From Wohlfahrtiimonas chitiniclastica DSM 18708 (lineage in GTDB: Bacteria > Pseudomonadota > Gammaproteobacteria > Cardiobacteriales > Wohlfahrtiimonadaceae): DNA of 64,000 bases. Position 1 is the stretch's first letter, and each line of letters opens with the position of its first letter. The notes beneath the pieces are model-generated. The model was not told the DNA's origin. It worked only from the letters and a program-made list of their open reading frames with translations, and did no database searches. The DNA lies in assembly GCF_000375345.1 (NCBI RefSeq), contig NZ_AQXD01000005.1:1-64000 (forward strand), given 5' to 3'. The translations under genes and the position numbers were made by a program. Shown piece after piece: positions 1 to 8,513 of this stretch.

Positions 1-14
1 CAACCACCAGTTTT

Positions 15-130
15 CCTGGAGACAATAGCGCTATGGAACCACCTGATCCCATTCCGAACTCAGAAGTGAAACGTAGCTGCGCCGATGATAGTGTGGGGCC
101 TCCCCATGTGAAAGTAGGTCATCTCCAGGG
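15..130 (+). rRNA. rrf: 5S ribosomal RNA
   Basis: The segment carries the conserved 5S core: CCGAACTCAGAAGTGAAACG at about 55-74 and the GTGTGGGG-CTCCCC helix at about 91-108. The two ends pair with each other (CCTGGAGA at 15-22 with TCTCCAGG at 122-129), which defines the molecule. It should be the last gene of an rRNA operon whose 16S and 23S lie left of the window. The exact ends are uncertain by one or two bases. Confidence 0.95.
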
Positions 131-143
131 CCTAACATGAATG

Positions 144-170
144 GCCCTCTTCAAGCGAAGAGGGCTTTTT
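144..170 (+). terminator. Terminator of the rRNA operon
   Basis: A perfect 9-bp stem (GCCCTCTTC / GAAGAGGGC) with a 4-nt loop is followed by five T, 14 bases after the 5S end. This is a standard intrinsic terminator. Confidence 0.9.
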
Positions 171-304
171 CATTTGTCTGAAAAAATTGCGCATCTCACC
201 ATTTACTGAAGTTGGTCAAAACAGAGTGAAATAAATGCTAAATGCCATTTAATCTCAGTAAAAAGGCGCTAAAATGGCCGTTTAACTTTTCTCGTGTGAG
301 CGTG

Positions 305-844
305 ATGACTAAAATAACTTTACAAGATCTGATTAAAGATCGACGACCAAAGAATGAGGATGACTTGGTAAACCTGTCTGATGATGTTTGGGCGATGGGG
401 GATTTGGCCACCATTGCACAAAAGCTTGATCAGGATGCTTTTAATTTGTTCATTGCCACCAATGTCATTGGCATTTGGAAAGGCGATGGTTGGGGCGGGG
501 TGTTAGAGCACAATCAATTGTTGCCTCATGTCGTGCCTGCATTAACTGCAATGGGTTTGACGGACATGGCTCATCATTTTGAGCAGTTGCTCACACTGTT
601 TCCATTTGATCCAACAGATCTCAATGTGGCAGACCATTTTCACGATCATTTAAATTTTCTTCTCAATCCCCGTTTTACTGTGGCCGATGAACGCTTGAGC
701 ACAATTTCTGATAAAACGCGCATGGAATTATCCAATCAGTTTCATGAAGAATTATCTGTATTAGATGATCAAGCCGAAGCATTATGGGCATATGATGCGC
801 CAGATCAAGAAGGCTGGGGCATGGTCCTGGCGAAGTTGCACTGA
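305..844 (+). CDS. DUF4375 (DMP19)-like protein of unknown function
   Basis: A 179-residue acidic soluble protein without signal peptide or membrane segment. The middle part (NLFIATNVIGIWKGDGWGGV, then a helix with LTAMGLTDMAHHFEQLLTLF) resembles the DUF4375 family, which includes the Neisseria DNA-mimic DMP19, whose usual motif is an NGG-containing segment followed by a helix ending in LFP. The resemblance is weak and the NGG is not intact (GWGG here). The open frame extends upstream to 242, but both starts have poor Shine-Dalgarno sequences; ATG 305 (MTKITLQ) gives the more typical N-terminus. It stands alone between the rRNA terminator and a bidirectional terminator. No function can be assigned from the sequence. 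Confidence 0.7.
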   Translation: MTKITLQDLIKDRRPKNEDDLVNLSDDVWAMGDLATIAQKLDQDAFNLFIATNVIGIWKGDGWGGVLEHNQLLPHVVPALTAMGLTDMAHHFEQLLTLFPFDPTDLNVADHFHDHLNFLLNPRFTVADERLSTISDKTRMELSNQFHEELSVLDDQAEALWAYDAPDQEGWGMVLAKLH

Positions 845-850
845 ATAAAA

Positions 851-875
851 AAGAGAACCTTAGGTTCTCTTTTTA
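851..875. terminator. Bidirectional terminator
   Basis: AAGAGAACC and GGTTCTCTT form a 9-bp stem with a 3-nt loop. It has a T-run on the right for the upstream gene and an A-run on the left that serves the convergent phosphatase gene. Confidence 0.85.
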
Positions 876-891
876 TAATCTTGTGAATGCA

Positions 892-1371
892 TCAGTCAGC
901 GAGTTGATGGACATTAACCAAATGATCGAGCCAATAATCACAACCTTGATTGACCAATTCATAGGTCAATTCAAAATTACCTGTGTAATAAGGGTCCGGC
1001 ACTTCATCATGTTCAGGATGCTCAAGGGGTGCTAAAAAGAGATGAATTTTTTCATCATATTGATCCGTGGGCGGTAGGGTTTTAAGGTCACGCACATTGT
1101 TGTGATCCATGGCTAAAATATAATCATAATGATCATAATCATCGCTCGTGATGCGGGTTGCAATCATGCCATCGCAGGTAATGTGATGATCTGCCAATAT
1201 TTTTTGTGTGCCAGCATGAGGGGGCTTGCCTTCATTCCAGTCACCGGTGGCCGCCGATGCAATTTCGATGCGATCATCTAAACCGCGTGCGATCACTTTT
1301 GCGCGAAAGAGTGCTTCAGCCATTGGGGAACGACAAATGTTCCCAAGACAGACAAATAAAACTTTAATCAT
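892..1371 (-). CDS. Low-molecular-weight protein-tyrosine phosphatase
   Basis: A 159-residue cytoplasmic enzyme of the LMW-PTP family, which hydrolyses phosphotyrosine esters. The P-loop CLGNICRSP near the N-terminus supplies the nucleophilic Cys and the Arg, and the DPYY segment near residue 128 supplies the general acid Asp. ATG 1371 is chosen over the TTG one codon upstream because AGGA lies 7 bases before it. No polysaccharide export genes (wza/wzc type) are near, so a capsule role is not supported; the gene resembles the free-standing members found in many Proteobacteria. It is convergent with the preceding gene and divergent from recC, with about 85 bp between the two starts. Confidence 0.93.
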   Translation of the reverse strand: MIKVLFVCLGNICRSPMAEALFRAKVIARGLDDRIEIASAATGDWNEGKPPHAGTQKILADHHITCDGMIATRITSDDYDHYDYILAMDHNNVRDLKTLPPTDQYDEKIHLFLAPLEHPEHDEVPDPYYTGNFELTYELVNQGCDYWLDHLVNVHQLAD

Positions 1372-1455
1372 CAAAATGTCCTATGGTTCTAAAATGGCTC
1401 ATTGTAGCTTACAATGACGCATTAAGAACCATTATGATGACTAAAAGAACAAATT

Positions 1456-4400
1456 ATGGCGTTTACAATTTATCATTCAAATCATTTAGATGACTTGCAA
1501 TTCATGGCAAGTTACATCATTAAAAATAATCCGTTAGATGATCCGCTTGCACCTGAATATTTCATCATCCACAGTGCAGGCATGACCAACTGGCTCAAAA
1601 GTGCACTGGCGACAGAGCACAATATTTTTGCCAATACGCGCCTAGAATTCCCCATCAATCAGATTGTCACGATCATTGAAAATCTATTGAGCCCAGAAGA
1701 GCGCGCGCAAACCAATCTTCGCATGTCGCGCTTGACGTTGACATGGGCAGTGTATGATGCCCTCAATCAACTCGATTTATCTGATTTGCCAGAACTTGCC
1801 AGTTATTTGAATGATAAAGGGGCGCAATCCGATGATGTGCGCATGATGGGGCTCGCTGAAGAGATTGCAGGATTGTTCGATAAATATTTAGCCTATCGTC
1901 CCGATTGGTTTGCCGCGTGGGAGAATCATCAACGCATTTTTCCAGACTCTCCGTATGAATCATGGCAACAGCAGCTCTGGCAAATCATACGTTCACAAGT
2001 GATTAAAAAATATTATTTAGCCAATATTTTATCGCATTTAAAAACCTTGCCAAGCGAGCGCTATCAAGCTGCCACAATTCCACGACGCCTTTTTATCATC
2101 GGGATTTCAACGTTGCCACCTTTGTTCATTGAATTGTTGCACGTGTTGAGTGAACACATTGATGTGCATCTGTTTTTCACGAATCCATCTCAATTTTATT
2201 GGGGGGATTTAACGCAATATCGCCAGCGCACCATCGCGCGCATCAATTTTAAAACAGAAGATGCACGCACCGATTATTTAGCACCGAATGCACAGGCCGT
2301 TCAGCCGGATCAAGAGGAACATTGGCTTGAGTTCCATGGCAATCCATTGTTGGCAAACTTTGGTAAAATTGGGCGTGATTTCTTACATGTTTTGTCACAA
2401 TATGATGATTTAAATGAAATTGAAGCGTTCAGCGAGCCCACAACGCCAGGTTTATTAGGTGAAGTACAGCGCGCGGTTTATTATTTAGCCCCCATTCAGG
2501 CCGATGCCCCGAAATATTGTGTGGCTGAAGATGATGGCACCATTGCTTTTCATGCCCATTACAGTGAGCGCAGAGAAGTGGAAGGACTGTATGATCAGCT
2601 CTTAAAGGCCTTCAATGAGGATCGCACGTTAGCGCCTAAAGATATTATTGTGATGGTTTCAGACATTGACCGCTATCGCCCCATGATTGAAGCAGTGTTT
2701 GGTTCACCCTTTGAGCCGCGCGCGAAAATCCCATTCACCATTTCGGATTTTACTTTAGGGAAGCATGAGCCCATTTTAGAGGCATTTTTACTGCTGCTGT
2801 CGATGTCTGAGAGTCAGTTTACTGTCTCAGAGATTTTAACGCTGTTGGACATCCCTGAAATTGGTGAGAAGTTTCACATCAAAATTGAGGATCGAGCCCT
2901 TATCAAACGTTGGATTGATGCCTCAAACATTCGCTTTGCCATTGATGATCAACACTTAGATGACATGCACATCCGTGATGATTTCACCAATACTTGGTTG
3001 TGGGGCTTAAAACGTCTGTTGTTAGGGTATGCTGTCAATGACCACTATTCGTTAGAAGGTGTGCGAGCGCTGCCTTATGTACAAGGTGGGGATGCTGAAG
3101 TGCTCGGGCATTTAGCCGATTTCATTGATGCGTTGATTGCTTTGAAAGAAAAGCTCTCTCAGTCCTATTTACTCATAGAGTGGCGCACATTATTGCCAGA
3201 GATTTGGAACACTTTTTATGTGGACAATCAGGCAACGCAACTGCGTTTACAGCATCTACAAACCATTTGGAATACCTTCATTGATGAAGGATTAGACACA
3301 AGCTTTCATGATGAAGTGTCCATTCATTTGATGCATCGTCATCTAAATGAGCACCTCTCATCTTTCCGCCCAGAATCACGATTTTTAACCGGTTCTGTGA
3401 ACTTTTGTACATTCATTCCGATGCGTTCGATCCCTTTTAAGATTGTCTGTATGTTGGGCATGAATCAAGACAGTTTCCCGCATCGTCGCCAATATCCTGA
3501 ATATGATCTAATGCAAGCGCATCCTGCGCGTGGGGATCGTTCGGTTACGAATGATGAGCGTTATCTCTTTTTAGAAGCCATTTTATCGGCGCGCACGCAA
3601 CTGTACATCAGTTACATTGGGCGCAATATTCATAACAACAGTGAGATGTTTCCCTCATTGTTTGTCAATGAGTTGCAATATTATTTAGATGAACTGGCCG
3701 TCATGTCATCTGGGGCATCCGTGAGTGAAGCATTGACGCATCGTCATCCTTTGTCACCCTTTAGCCCGACATTGTTTAAGGCAGACAGCCCGATTCGTTC
3801 TTTTCAAAAGCCCTGGTTGCCCACATCCGCAGTGATCAATGATGAGCCATTTGTGCCGGCGCCTGTTGAGGTGACCACGTTAACACCTAAGCAGCTGATA
3901 GATACCTTTAAAAATCCCATCAAAGCTTATAGTTTAAAGCACTTTGGCATTCATTATCAAAATGATCAAGAGGATGAATTGCCCGATGATGAACTCTTTA
4001 GCCTTGCTCAATACAATGGATTAGAGGCTTATGCGGCACGCGTGCAGCTGCTCGAGGATCTTTTTTACAATGATCTGCCCGCCGATGATTTATCGGATTA
4101 TGCCCATCATACGCTGTTTCATCGTTATAAAGCGGAAGGGCGATTGCCTAAATTTGCCTTTGCAGAGATTGATTGGCAAGACTTTGCAGAACCGATCGTA
4201 CAACTTGTGCTTGCAGGTAAGGCGCAAGGTTGCCAATATGGCGCGCAGCAACAAGTGCAGGTGGCATTGGAAAACTGCACGATTGAGGGCACCATTGATG
4301 GCGTGCAGGATGTGCAGCAAACCACAGTATTTGTGGGTAAATGGACGCTGCATCGTCAATTTGAAGCATTCATCACCCATTTATTGAATGTGATGGCGCT

Positions 4401-4854
4401 TGGCAAACCGATTCATTCGCACATTTTCTATTTAGAGGAGAGCGTGGGGCATTTTGAGATTTCAGGCATCACGCCCGAGATGGCAAGGCAACATTTAGAA
4501 ACCTTCTTTGAAGGTTATACGTTAAATCAACAGACGCCATTTTTACTCATTTCTTCGAAGGATTATCTTAAAACGGGTGCAAAAATCATCAAGCCGCATC
4601 AACATTTCATTGATCAAATGTATCATCATTACAATGAAACGGTAGCACATGAATATTTATCACAATCTGACAATCATGAATTTAATACAAAAATTGTGCA
4701 GCGTTATTGGGCAAGTTTAGAGTCAGTGCATGATGCGATGCGGGCACGCTTTGTGCCGGTGGTCACCTTAAAAGAAGTGATGGGGTATCTCTATTTTGTG
4801 ACGCATTATCAATCCCTCTTGCCAGAAAAACCGCGAAAAAAGGCAAAAAGCTAA
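1456..4854 (+). CDS. recC: Exodeoxyribonuclease V subunit gamma (RecC)
   Basis: An 1132-residue protein matching RecC in length and in the conserved start (IYHSNHLDDLQ) and early FIIHSAGMTNWL block. RecC forms the RecBCD complex that processes double-strand breaks and recognises Chi. Its inactive helicase-like and nuclease-like domains hold the Chi-recognition channel. Typical RecC motifs include the SVNFCTFIPMRSIPFKIVCMLGM-type region around residue 650, where RecC reads tFCtLvPMRsIPFrvVcLLGMND. ATG 1456 opens the frame with no better alternative. Unlike the enteric order recC-ptrA-recB-recD, recB and recD are not next to it here; the next gene is convergent trpE. Confidence 0.93.
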   Translation: MAFTIYHSNHLDDLQFMASYIIKNNPLDDPLAPEYFIIHSAGMTNWLKSALATEHNIFANTRLEFPINQIVTIIENLLSPEERAQTNLRMSRLTLTWAVYDALNQLDLSDLPELASYLNDKGAQSDDVRMMGLAEEIAGLFDKYLAYRPDWFAAWENHQRIFPDSPYESWQQQLWQIIRSQVIKKYYLANILSHLKTLPSERYQAATIPRRLFIIGISTLPPLFIELLHVLSEHIDVHLFFTNPSQFYWGDLTQYRQRTIARINFKTEDARTDYLAPNAQAVQPDQEEHWLEFHGNPLLANFGKIGRDFLHVLSQYDDLNEIEAFSEPTTPGLLGEVQRAVYYLAPIQADAPKYCVAEDDGTIAFHAHYSERREVEGLYDQLLKAFNEDRTLAPKDIIVMVSDIDRYRPMIEAVFGSPFEPRAKIPFTISDFTLGKHEPILEAFLLLLSMSESQFTVSEILTLLDIPEIGEKFHIKIEDRALIKRWIDASNIRFAIDDQHLDDMHIRDDFTNTWLWGLKRLLLGYAVNDHYSLEGVRALPYVQGGDAEVLGHLADFIDALIALKEKLSQSYLLIEWRTLLPEIWNTFYVDNQATQLRLQHLQTIWNTFIDEGLDTSFHDEVSIHLMHRHLNEHLSSFRPESRFLTGSVNFCTFIPMRSIPFKIVCMLGMNQDSFPHRRQYPEYDLMQAHPARGDRSVTNDERYLFLEAILSARTQLYISYIGRNIHNNSEMFPSLFVNELQYYLDELAVMSSGASVSEALTHRHPLSPFSPTLFKADSPIRSFQKPWLPTSAVINDEPFVPAPVEVTTLTPKQLIDTFKNPIKAYSLKHFGIHYQNDQEDELPDDELFSLAQYNGLEAYAARVQLLEDLFYNDLPADDLSDYAHHTLFHRYKAEGRLPKFAFAEIDWQDFAEPIVQLVLAGKAQGCQYGAQQQVQVALENCTIEGTIDGVQDVQQTTVFVGKWTLHRQFEAFITHLLNVMALGKPIHSHIFYLEESVGHFEISGITPEMARQHLETFFEGYTLNQQTPFLLISSKDYLKTGAKIIKPHQHFIDQMYHHYNETVAHEYLSQSDNHEFNTKIVQRYWASLESVHDAMRARFVPVVTLKEVMGYLYFVTHYQSLLPEKPRKKAKS

Positions 4855-4921
4855 AAAAATGCGCAACTGACATAAAATATTTAATTTCAATGGATTAAAT
4901 GGGTTTTATGCAAGTTGCGCA
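4853..4921 (-). terminator. Long hairpin, probable trpE terminator
   Basis: TGCGCAACT (4860-4868) pairs with AGTTGCGCA (4913-4921), and inside it ATAAAA (4872-4877) pairs with TTTTAT (4904-4909). Read on the minus strand the hairpin is followed by seven T (complement of 4853-4859), so it can end the trpE transcript. The A/T-rich outer segment may work less well for recC. Confidence 0.6.
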
Positions 4922-4926
4922 CAGTG

Positions 4927-4935
4927 TTATCCACA
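4927..4935 (+). other. Perfect DnaA-box sequence
   Basis: TTATCCACA matches the consensus DnaA box exactly. It is the only one in this intergenic stretch, so it does not mark an origin; a chance match or a DnaA titration site is possible. Confidence 0.4.
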
Positions 4936-4963
4936 GGTTATGTGGACTTCTCCATAGCGGCCA

Positions 4964-6463
4964 TCAGTGGCTGTTTAAAATGGCATGAATGACACTGTTG
5001 GCTTTGTGGCGCGTTTCTGCCAATTCACGTTCGGGCACAGAGTCATGCACAATGCCTGCGCCGGCTTGAATGGTGGCGATGCCATCTTGCACATTGGCAG
5101 AGCGAATCACGATGCAGCTGTCTAAATCCCCAAAACTATTGAGGTAACCAATGGCGCCGCCGTAGCTGCCGCGCGCCACAGACTCATATTCATAAATGGC
5201 TGTCATCGCGGCAATTTTCGGGTCGCCGGTCAATGTGCCCATGTTCATGGTGTGAATGTAAGCATCAAAGGCATCGAGATGATCTTGCAATTGCGCTTGC
5301 ACGTTTGAAACCAAATGCATCACATACGCATAGCGATCCACTTTCATTAAATCTTTGACATGAAAAGAACCGGGTTTAGCAATCGGCGTTAAATCACGTT
5401 CTGCAAGATCTACAAGCATCATGTGCTCATTGACTTCTTTCGGATCATTGAGGAGATCTTGCTCCAGTTCTAAATCGAGTACAGGATCAATGACATCATT
5501 CACTCGTCCACGTGGGCGTGTGCCAGCAATGGGATAAAGTTCAACAATGCGCGAGGTGTGATCAAATTTCAATGCACGCTCAGGGGATGCGCCAAAGAGG
5601 GTGAATGCGTCATCTTGTAGATAGAAAAGATAAGGGCTAGGATGGGCAGTTTTTAGGGCAGCATACGCATTGATGGCAGAAGGACAAGCCACTTGGAAAC
5701 GGCGAGAAGGTACGATTTGTTGAAATTCACCGGCTTTTACGCGCTCAATTAAAGTGGCAACGGTGTTTAAAAACTCGTTCGGATCATCCACTTCCACAAT
5801 GTCAGGGCTCACATTGGCATCATACGTTTCTGGCGTGAAAACCTGTTCGGCGTGTTGATTGATTTGCTGAGCGGTTGCATCGATGTCAAACGGCGTATTT
5901 TGATGACGGCCAAATTGATTGTGCTGCACATCGGCAGTTTTTGCCACATGATCAATGATGATCAATGTTTCTGCCACATAGACTAAAAGATCATGCCCGC
6001 GGTTGGTTTCAGGCACCGGAATGTCATAATAATAACCCACTAAATCATAGCCAAGTAAACCTGCCATGAAATAGGTGTATTCATTATCATGGGTGCGATC
6101 GGCAAAGCTTTGCACAGTGCGAAGGACATCCATTGGGGAAAATTGCCCACCTTTTGGGAAAGCGAAAATGAGTTGTGTGGCCGTTTTTGCCGTTAAGTTG
6201 ATGTGAATGGGCGCGTTGCTAATGAGTTCAAGGAGGGCTGCGCCATTATCTGTGAGTGCTGTTAGGATCACATCTTGCCCAAAGCCTTCAATCTTAATGG
6301 CGGCATCGGTCAATAAAAAGCTTTTGAGGGCATGTTGATGATCCACATCCGCCGATTCATACAATAGGTGATGATTGCGATTTTGCGTTAAAGCTTGGTA
6401 TAAACCGAGCAGATCACGTGGGAAAGAGAGAGCGGCGGTTGTGTAAGATGCTGAATGTGTCAT
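4964..6463 (-). CDS. trpE: Anthranilate synthase component I
   Basis: A 499-residue chorismate-utilising enzyme that makes anthranilate from chorismate, the first step of tryptophan synthesis. The N-terminal LLYESADVDH matches the LLESADID feedback-inhibition site. The catalytic half carries IVPSRRF, SPSPYLFYLQ-like, PIAGTRPRGR, LMLVDLAERDL, VDRYAYVMHLVS, TGDPKIAAM and GSYGGAIGY, as in enteric TrpE. ATG 6463 is chosen because AAAGGA lies 8 bases upstream; the longer open frame reads into the attenuator. The glutamine amidotransferase partner trpG is not adjacent, so trpE is a one-gene unit as in pseudomonads. Control is by the leader and attenuator just upstream. Confidence 0.95.
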   Translation of the reverse strand: MTHSASYTTAALSFPRDLLGLYQALTQNRNHHLLYESADVDHQHALKSFLLTDAAIKIEGFGQDVILTALTDNGAALLELISNAPIHINLTAKTATQLIFAFPKGGQFSPMDVLRTVQSFADRTHDNEYTYFMAGLLGYDLVGYYYDIPVPETNRGHDLLVYVAETLIIIDHVAKTADVQHNQFGRHQNTPFDIDATAQQINQHAEQVFTPETYDANVSPDIVEVDDPNEFLNTVATLIERVKAGEFQQIVPSRRFQVACPSAINAYAALKTAHPSPYLFYLQDDAFTLFGASPERALKFDHTSRIVELYPIAGTRPRGRVNDVIDPVLDLELEQDLLNDPKEVNEHMMLVDLAERDLTPIAKPGSFHVKDLMKVDRYAYVMHLVSNVQAQLQDHLDAFDAYIHTMNMGTLTGDPKIAAMTAIYEYESVARGSYGGAIGYLNSFGDLDSCIVIRSANVQDGIATIQAGAGIVHDSVPERELAETRHKANSVIHAILNSH

Positions 6464-6532
6464 GCGTGGTCCTTTGATGTTTGAAATATGATTGTCTGTT
6501 GAAAAGTGCGTTTGCGGACCATCGTGCATGCA

Positions 6533-6559
6533 CAAAAAAAAGCCCGCTTGCGCGGGCTT
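6533..6559 (-). terminator. trp attenuator (intrinsic terminator)
   Basis: On the minus strand AGCCCGC-GCAA-GCGGGCT (6558-6541) is followed by a run of eight T. It lies 20 bases after the leader stop codon and before trpE. The 5' arm (CCCGCG) is exactly complementary to CGCGGG inside the leader gene (6601-6606), which supplies the competing antiterminator pairing expected of amino-acid attenuation. Confidence 0.88.
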
Positions 6560-6577
6560 GATCGACTGATGACGTCT

Positions 6578-6649
6578 TTATTGAACGCACAGCACCATCT
6601 CCCGCGAGGAGGAGATGTGCCACCATAAATATTGCGTCAAATGCGTCAT
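6578..6649 (-). CDS. trpL: trp operon leader peptide
   Basis: A 23-codon frame too short for standard gene calls. It begins MTHLTQYLWW, with two adjacent Trp codons at residues 9-10, and ends with TAA at 6578. AAGGA sits 7 bases before the ATG. Downstream, ATCTCC and GGAGAT arms inside the reading frame can form the pause hairpin, and CGCGGG can pair with the terminator arm. Ribosome stalling on the Trp codons at low Trp-tRNA would favour the antiterminator and allow trpE transcription. Its position, Trp pair and the following terminator make the call strong. Confidence 0.9.
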   Translation of the reverse strand: MTHLTQYLWWHISSSREMVLCVQ

Positions 6650-6679
6650 GTTGCGTCCTTATTCGTAAATTGAGCTTAG

Positions 6680-6709
6680 ATATTACGGCCAAAAAGTTTT
6701 TTTTGTCAA
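6680..6709 (-). promoter_or_regulatory. trpL-trpE promoter
   Basis: On the minus strand TTGACA (6709-6704) and TAATAT (6685-6680) are separated by 18 bp, 31 bp upstream of the trpL start codon. I do not see a clear TrpR operator (CTAGT-type dyad) overlapping it, so attenuation may be the main control. Confidence 0.75.
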
Positions 6710-6853
6710 TCAAAAATGTGAAATTTTTTCAAAGCGGCGTAAACAGATGCTGTGAGATGCGTGGTAAATGGGTATAATGGTCGCACGTTATCTACGCTAG
6801 ATTCATACACGCTAGGATGTATAATACTTCTTTTCACATTTGAGGCAATTTGA

Positions 6854-7690
6854 ATGAATAATAAAAAGATTGCGGGCAATCTTTCAAAAAATGCCATCTA
6901 TATTTTGCCGAATTTATTCACAACGGCATCTTTGATGACGGGTTTTAGCTCGATTCTCTTAGCTTTAGAAGGGCGATTTGCCCAAGCCGCTGTGCTCATT
7001 TTTGTATCCATGGTGTTAGATGGTATGGATGGGCGCGTTGCACGCATGACCAATACACAAAGCAGCTTTGGTGAGCAATATGACTCCTTAGCCGATGTGA
7101 TCGCCTTTGGTGCTGCGCCTGCCATTTTGGTTTATATGTGGTCCTTTCAAGGTTTAGGTGAAGTCTCTAAAGTCATTGGCATCGGTTGGTTTGCCTCATT
7201 TGTGTATTTAGCCTGTGCGGCGCTTCGTTTGGCGCGTTTTAATGTGCAAATTGGCTCTGTGGATAAACGTTATTTTGTGGGGTTGCCAAGTCCGACAGCT
7301 GCGGCGATTGTTGCAGGTGCTGTGTGGGCAGGGGAAGTTGGGCTGAAAAAGCTTGGCGCTGCCATTGGGACAGATTTAAGTTATACCGGTCATGATGTGA
7401 CGGGCTTAATGGTGATCATTACGTTGTATGCCGGTTTAATGATGGTGTCGAACTTTTTGTTCTACAGTTTTAAAACGGTTGCCATCAAACGTGTGCGCTT
7501 TACGACCTTGATCATTGTGGTGTTGTATGCTGGCATGCTCATTGCATCACCTTCGATTGTGCTTTTCTTAACGGCATTTTTATACGGAATTTCATCACCC
7601 ATTTATTGGTTCTATCGTCGTCACATTCGCAAAAAACGCTTTTTGGCATTGATCAAAGCGCGCGGTGAGCGTAACAAAAAGAATGACTGA
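6854..7690 (+). CDS. pssA: CDP-diacylglycerol-serine O-phosphatidyltransferase
   Basis: A 278-residue integral membrane enzyme that makes phosphatidylserine from CDP-diacylglycerol and serine, the committed step to phosphatidylethanolamine. The full CDP-alcohol phosphotransferase motif is present (LDGMDGRVAR ... FGEQYDSLADVIAFG, residues about 54-85), with all the catalytic Asp residues. Several hydrophobic segments follow, and a basic C-terminal tail ends at the inner membrane surface. It is the membrane-bound type II form, unlike the enteric soluble PssA. A TATAAT at 6820-6825 could be its -10 element. Its last bases overlap the following holD-like gene. Confidence 0.93.
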   Translation: MNNKKIAGNLSKNAIYILPNLFTTASLMTGFSSILLALEGRFAQAAVLIFVSMVLDGMDGRVARMTNTQSSFGEQYDSLADVIAFGAAPAILVYMWSFQGLGEVSKVIGIGWFASFVYLACAALRLARFNVQIGSVDKRYFVGLPSPTAAAIVAGAVWAGEVGLKKLGAAIGTDLSYTGHDVTGLMVIITLYAGLMMVSNFLFYSFKTVAIKRVRFTTLIIVVLYAGMLIASPSIVLFLTAFLYGISSPIYWFYRRHIRKKRFLALIKARGERNKKND

Positions 7691-8510
7691 TCAACACGCT
7701 CAATACCTTCGATTATTAAAGATCCCACTGTGGCATTCACGCACCGGTGGTGATCCTGCTTATGAGATTGAAATCACCACTGAGGTTGAAGCGCGCGCGC
7801 GAATCTCATTGCCACCCTTGCCTGAAGTTGCACCTGTTGCACCGCCTGTTGAGGTCATGCGCGCACCTAAGCCTGTGGAGATGCCAGAGAGTCAGCCGAT
7901 TGTACCAGTGGCAAAACCGCAGCCGATAATCAGTGCCGCTGAACCATACATTGCTGAGGCCATCAGCCGCAGTACGCATGCGATACACATCGATGCGGCA
8001 ATGTGCAGCGCTTGTCAATTGTCGAAAGCACGCACGCGAGTGGTCAAAGGCACGGGGCATGCCAAGGCGCGATTGATGGTCATTACAGAAGCGCCGACGC
8101 TTCAAGAGGACATTGCCGGTCAGCCTTTAGCCGGGCGCGCTGGGCAGCTCTTTGATGAGATGCTCAAAGCAGTTAAATATTCGCGCGATGATGTTTTCAT
8201 CACGCCTTATGTAAAATGTGCCCCTTTGCAAAGTTTGATCAGCGCCGCTGAAGAGGCAGAATGCTCGGGGCATTTACTCAATGAGATGATTGCACAGATG
8301 CCAGAGCGCATTTTGATTTTAGGCCGTCATGCTGCGCGCGCGGTCTTGAATGTGCAATTGCCATTTGAACAACTGCGCACTGGGCAATTTCACCTGAAGG
8401 TGAATGGACGGGCGATACCGGTGCAAGTCAGTTATAATCCTTACCAATTATTAAAATTCCCTGAAGAGAAACGCAACGCCTGGCAAGACATGAAAAGGCT
8501 GATAGGATAA
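7683..8510 (+). CDS. DNA polymerase III psi (HolD)-like protein with UDG-type fold
   Basis: A 275-residue protein in two parts joined by a Pro/Val-rich linker (about residues 40-95). The N-terminus QYLRLLKIPLWHSR matches the start of HolD (LQQLGITQWSLR), the segment that binds chi. The C-terminal part resembles family 4/5 uracil-DNA glycosylases: a CSACQLSKARTRVV segment, ITEAPTLQEDIAGQPLAGRAGQLFDEML, then TPYVKCAP. The normal GEAPG reads TEAPT and only some of the iron-sulfur Cys are present, so catalysis is doubtful. It precedes rimI, exactly as holD does in enterics and as the larger psi gene does in Pseudomonas. ATG 7683 is preferred to GTG 7665; it overlaps the pssA end by 8 bases. Psi is the likelier role. 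Confidence 0.72.
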   Translation: MTDQHAQYLRLLKIPLWHSRTGGDPAYEIEITTEVEARARISLPPLPEVAPVAPPVEVMRAPKPVEMPESQPIVPVAKPQPIISAAEPYIAEAISRSTHAIHIDAAMCSACQLSKARTRVVKGTGHAKARLMVITEAPTLQEDIAGQPLAGRAGQLFDEMLKAVKYSRDDVFITPYVKCAPLQSLISAAEEAECSGHLLNEMIAQMPERILILGRHAARAVLNVQLPFEQLRTGQFHLKVNGRAIPVQVSYNPYQLLKFPEEKRNAWQDMKRLIG

Positions 8511-8513
8511 TCC

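Noticed and set aside
4031-4387. A 118-codon frame inside recC
   Set aside because: Overlaps conserved recC coding sequence in another frame; Cys- and Met-rich by chance.
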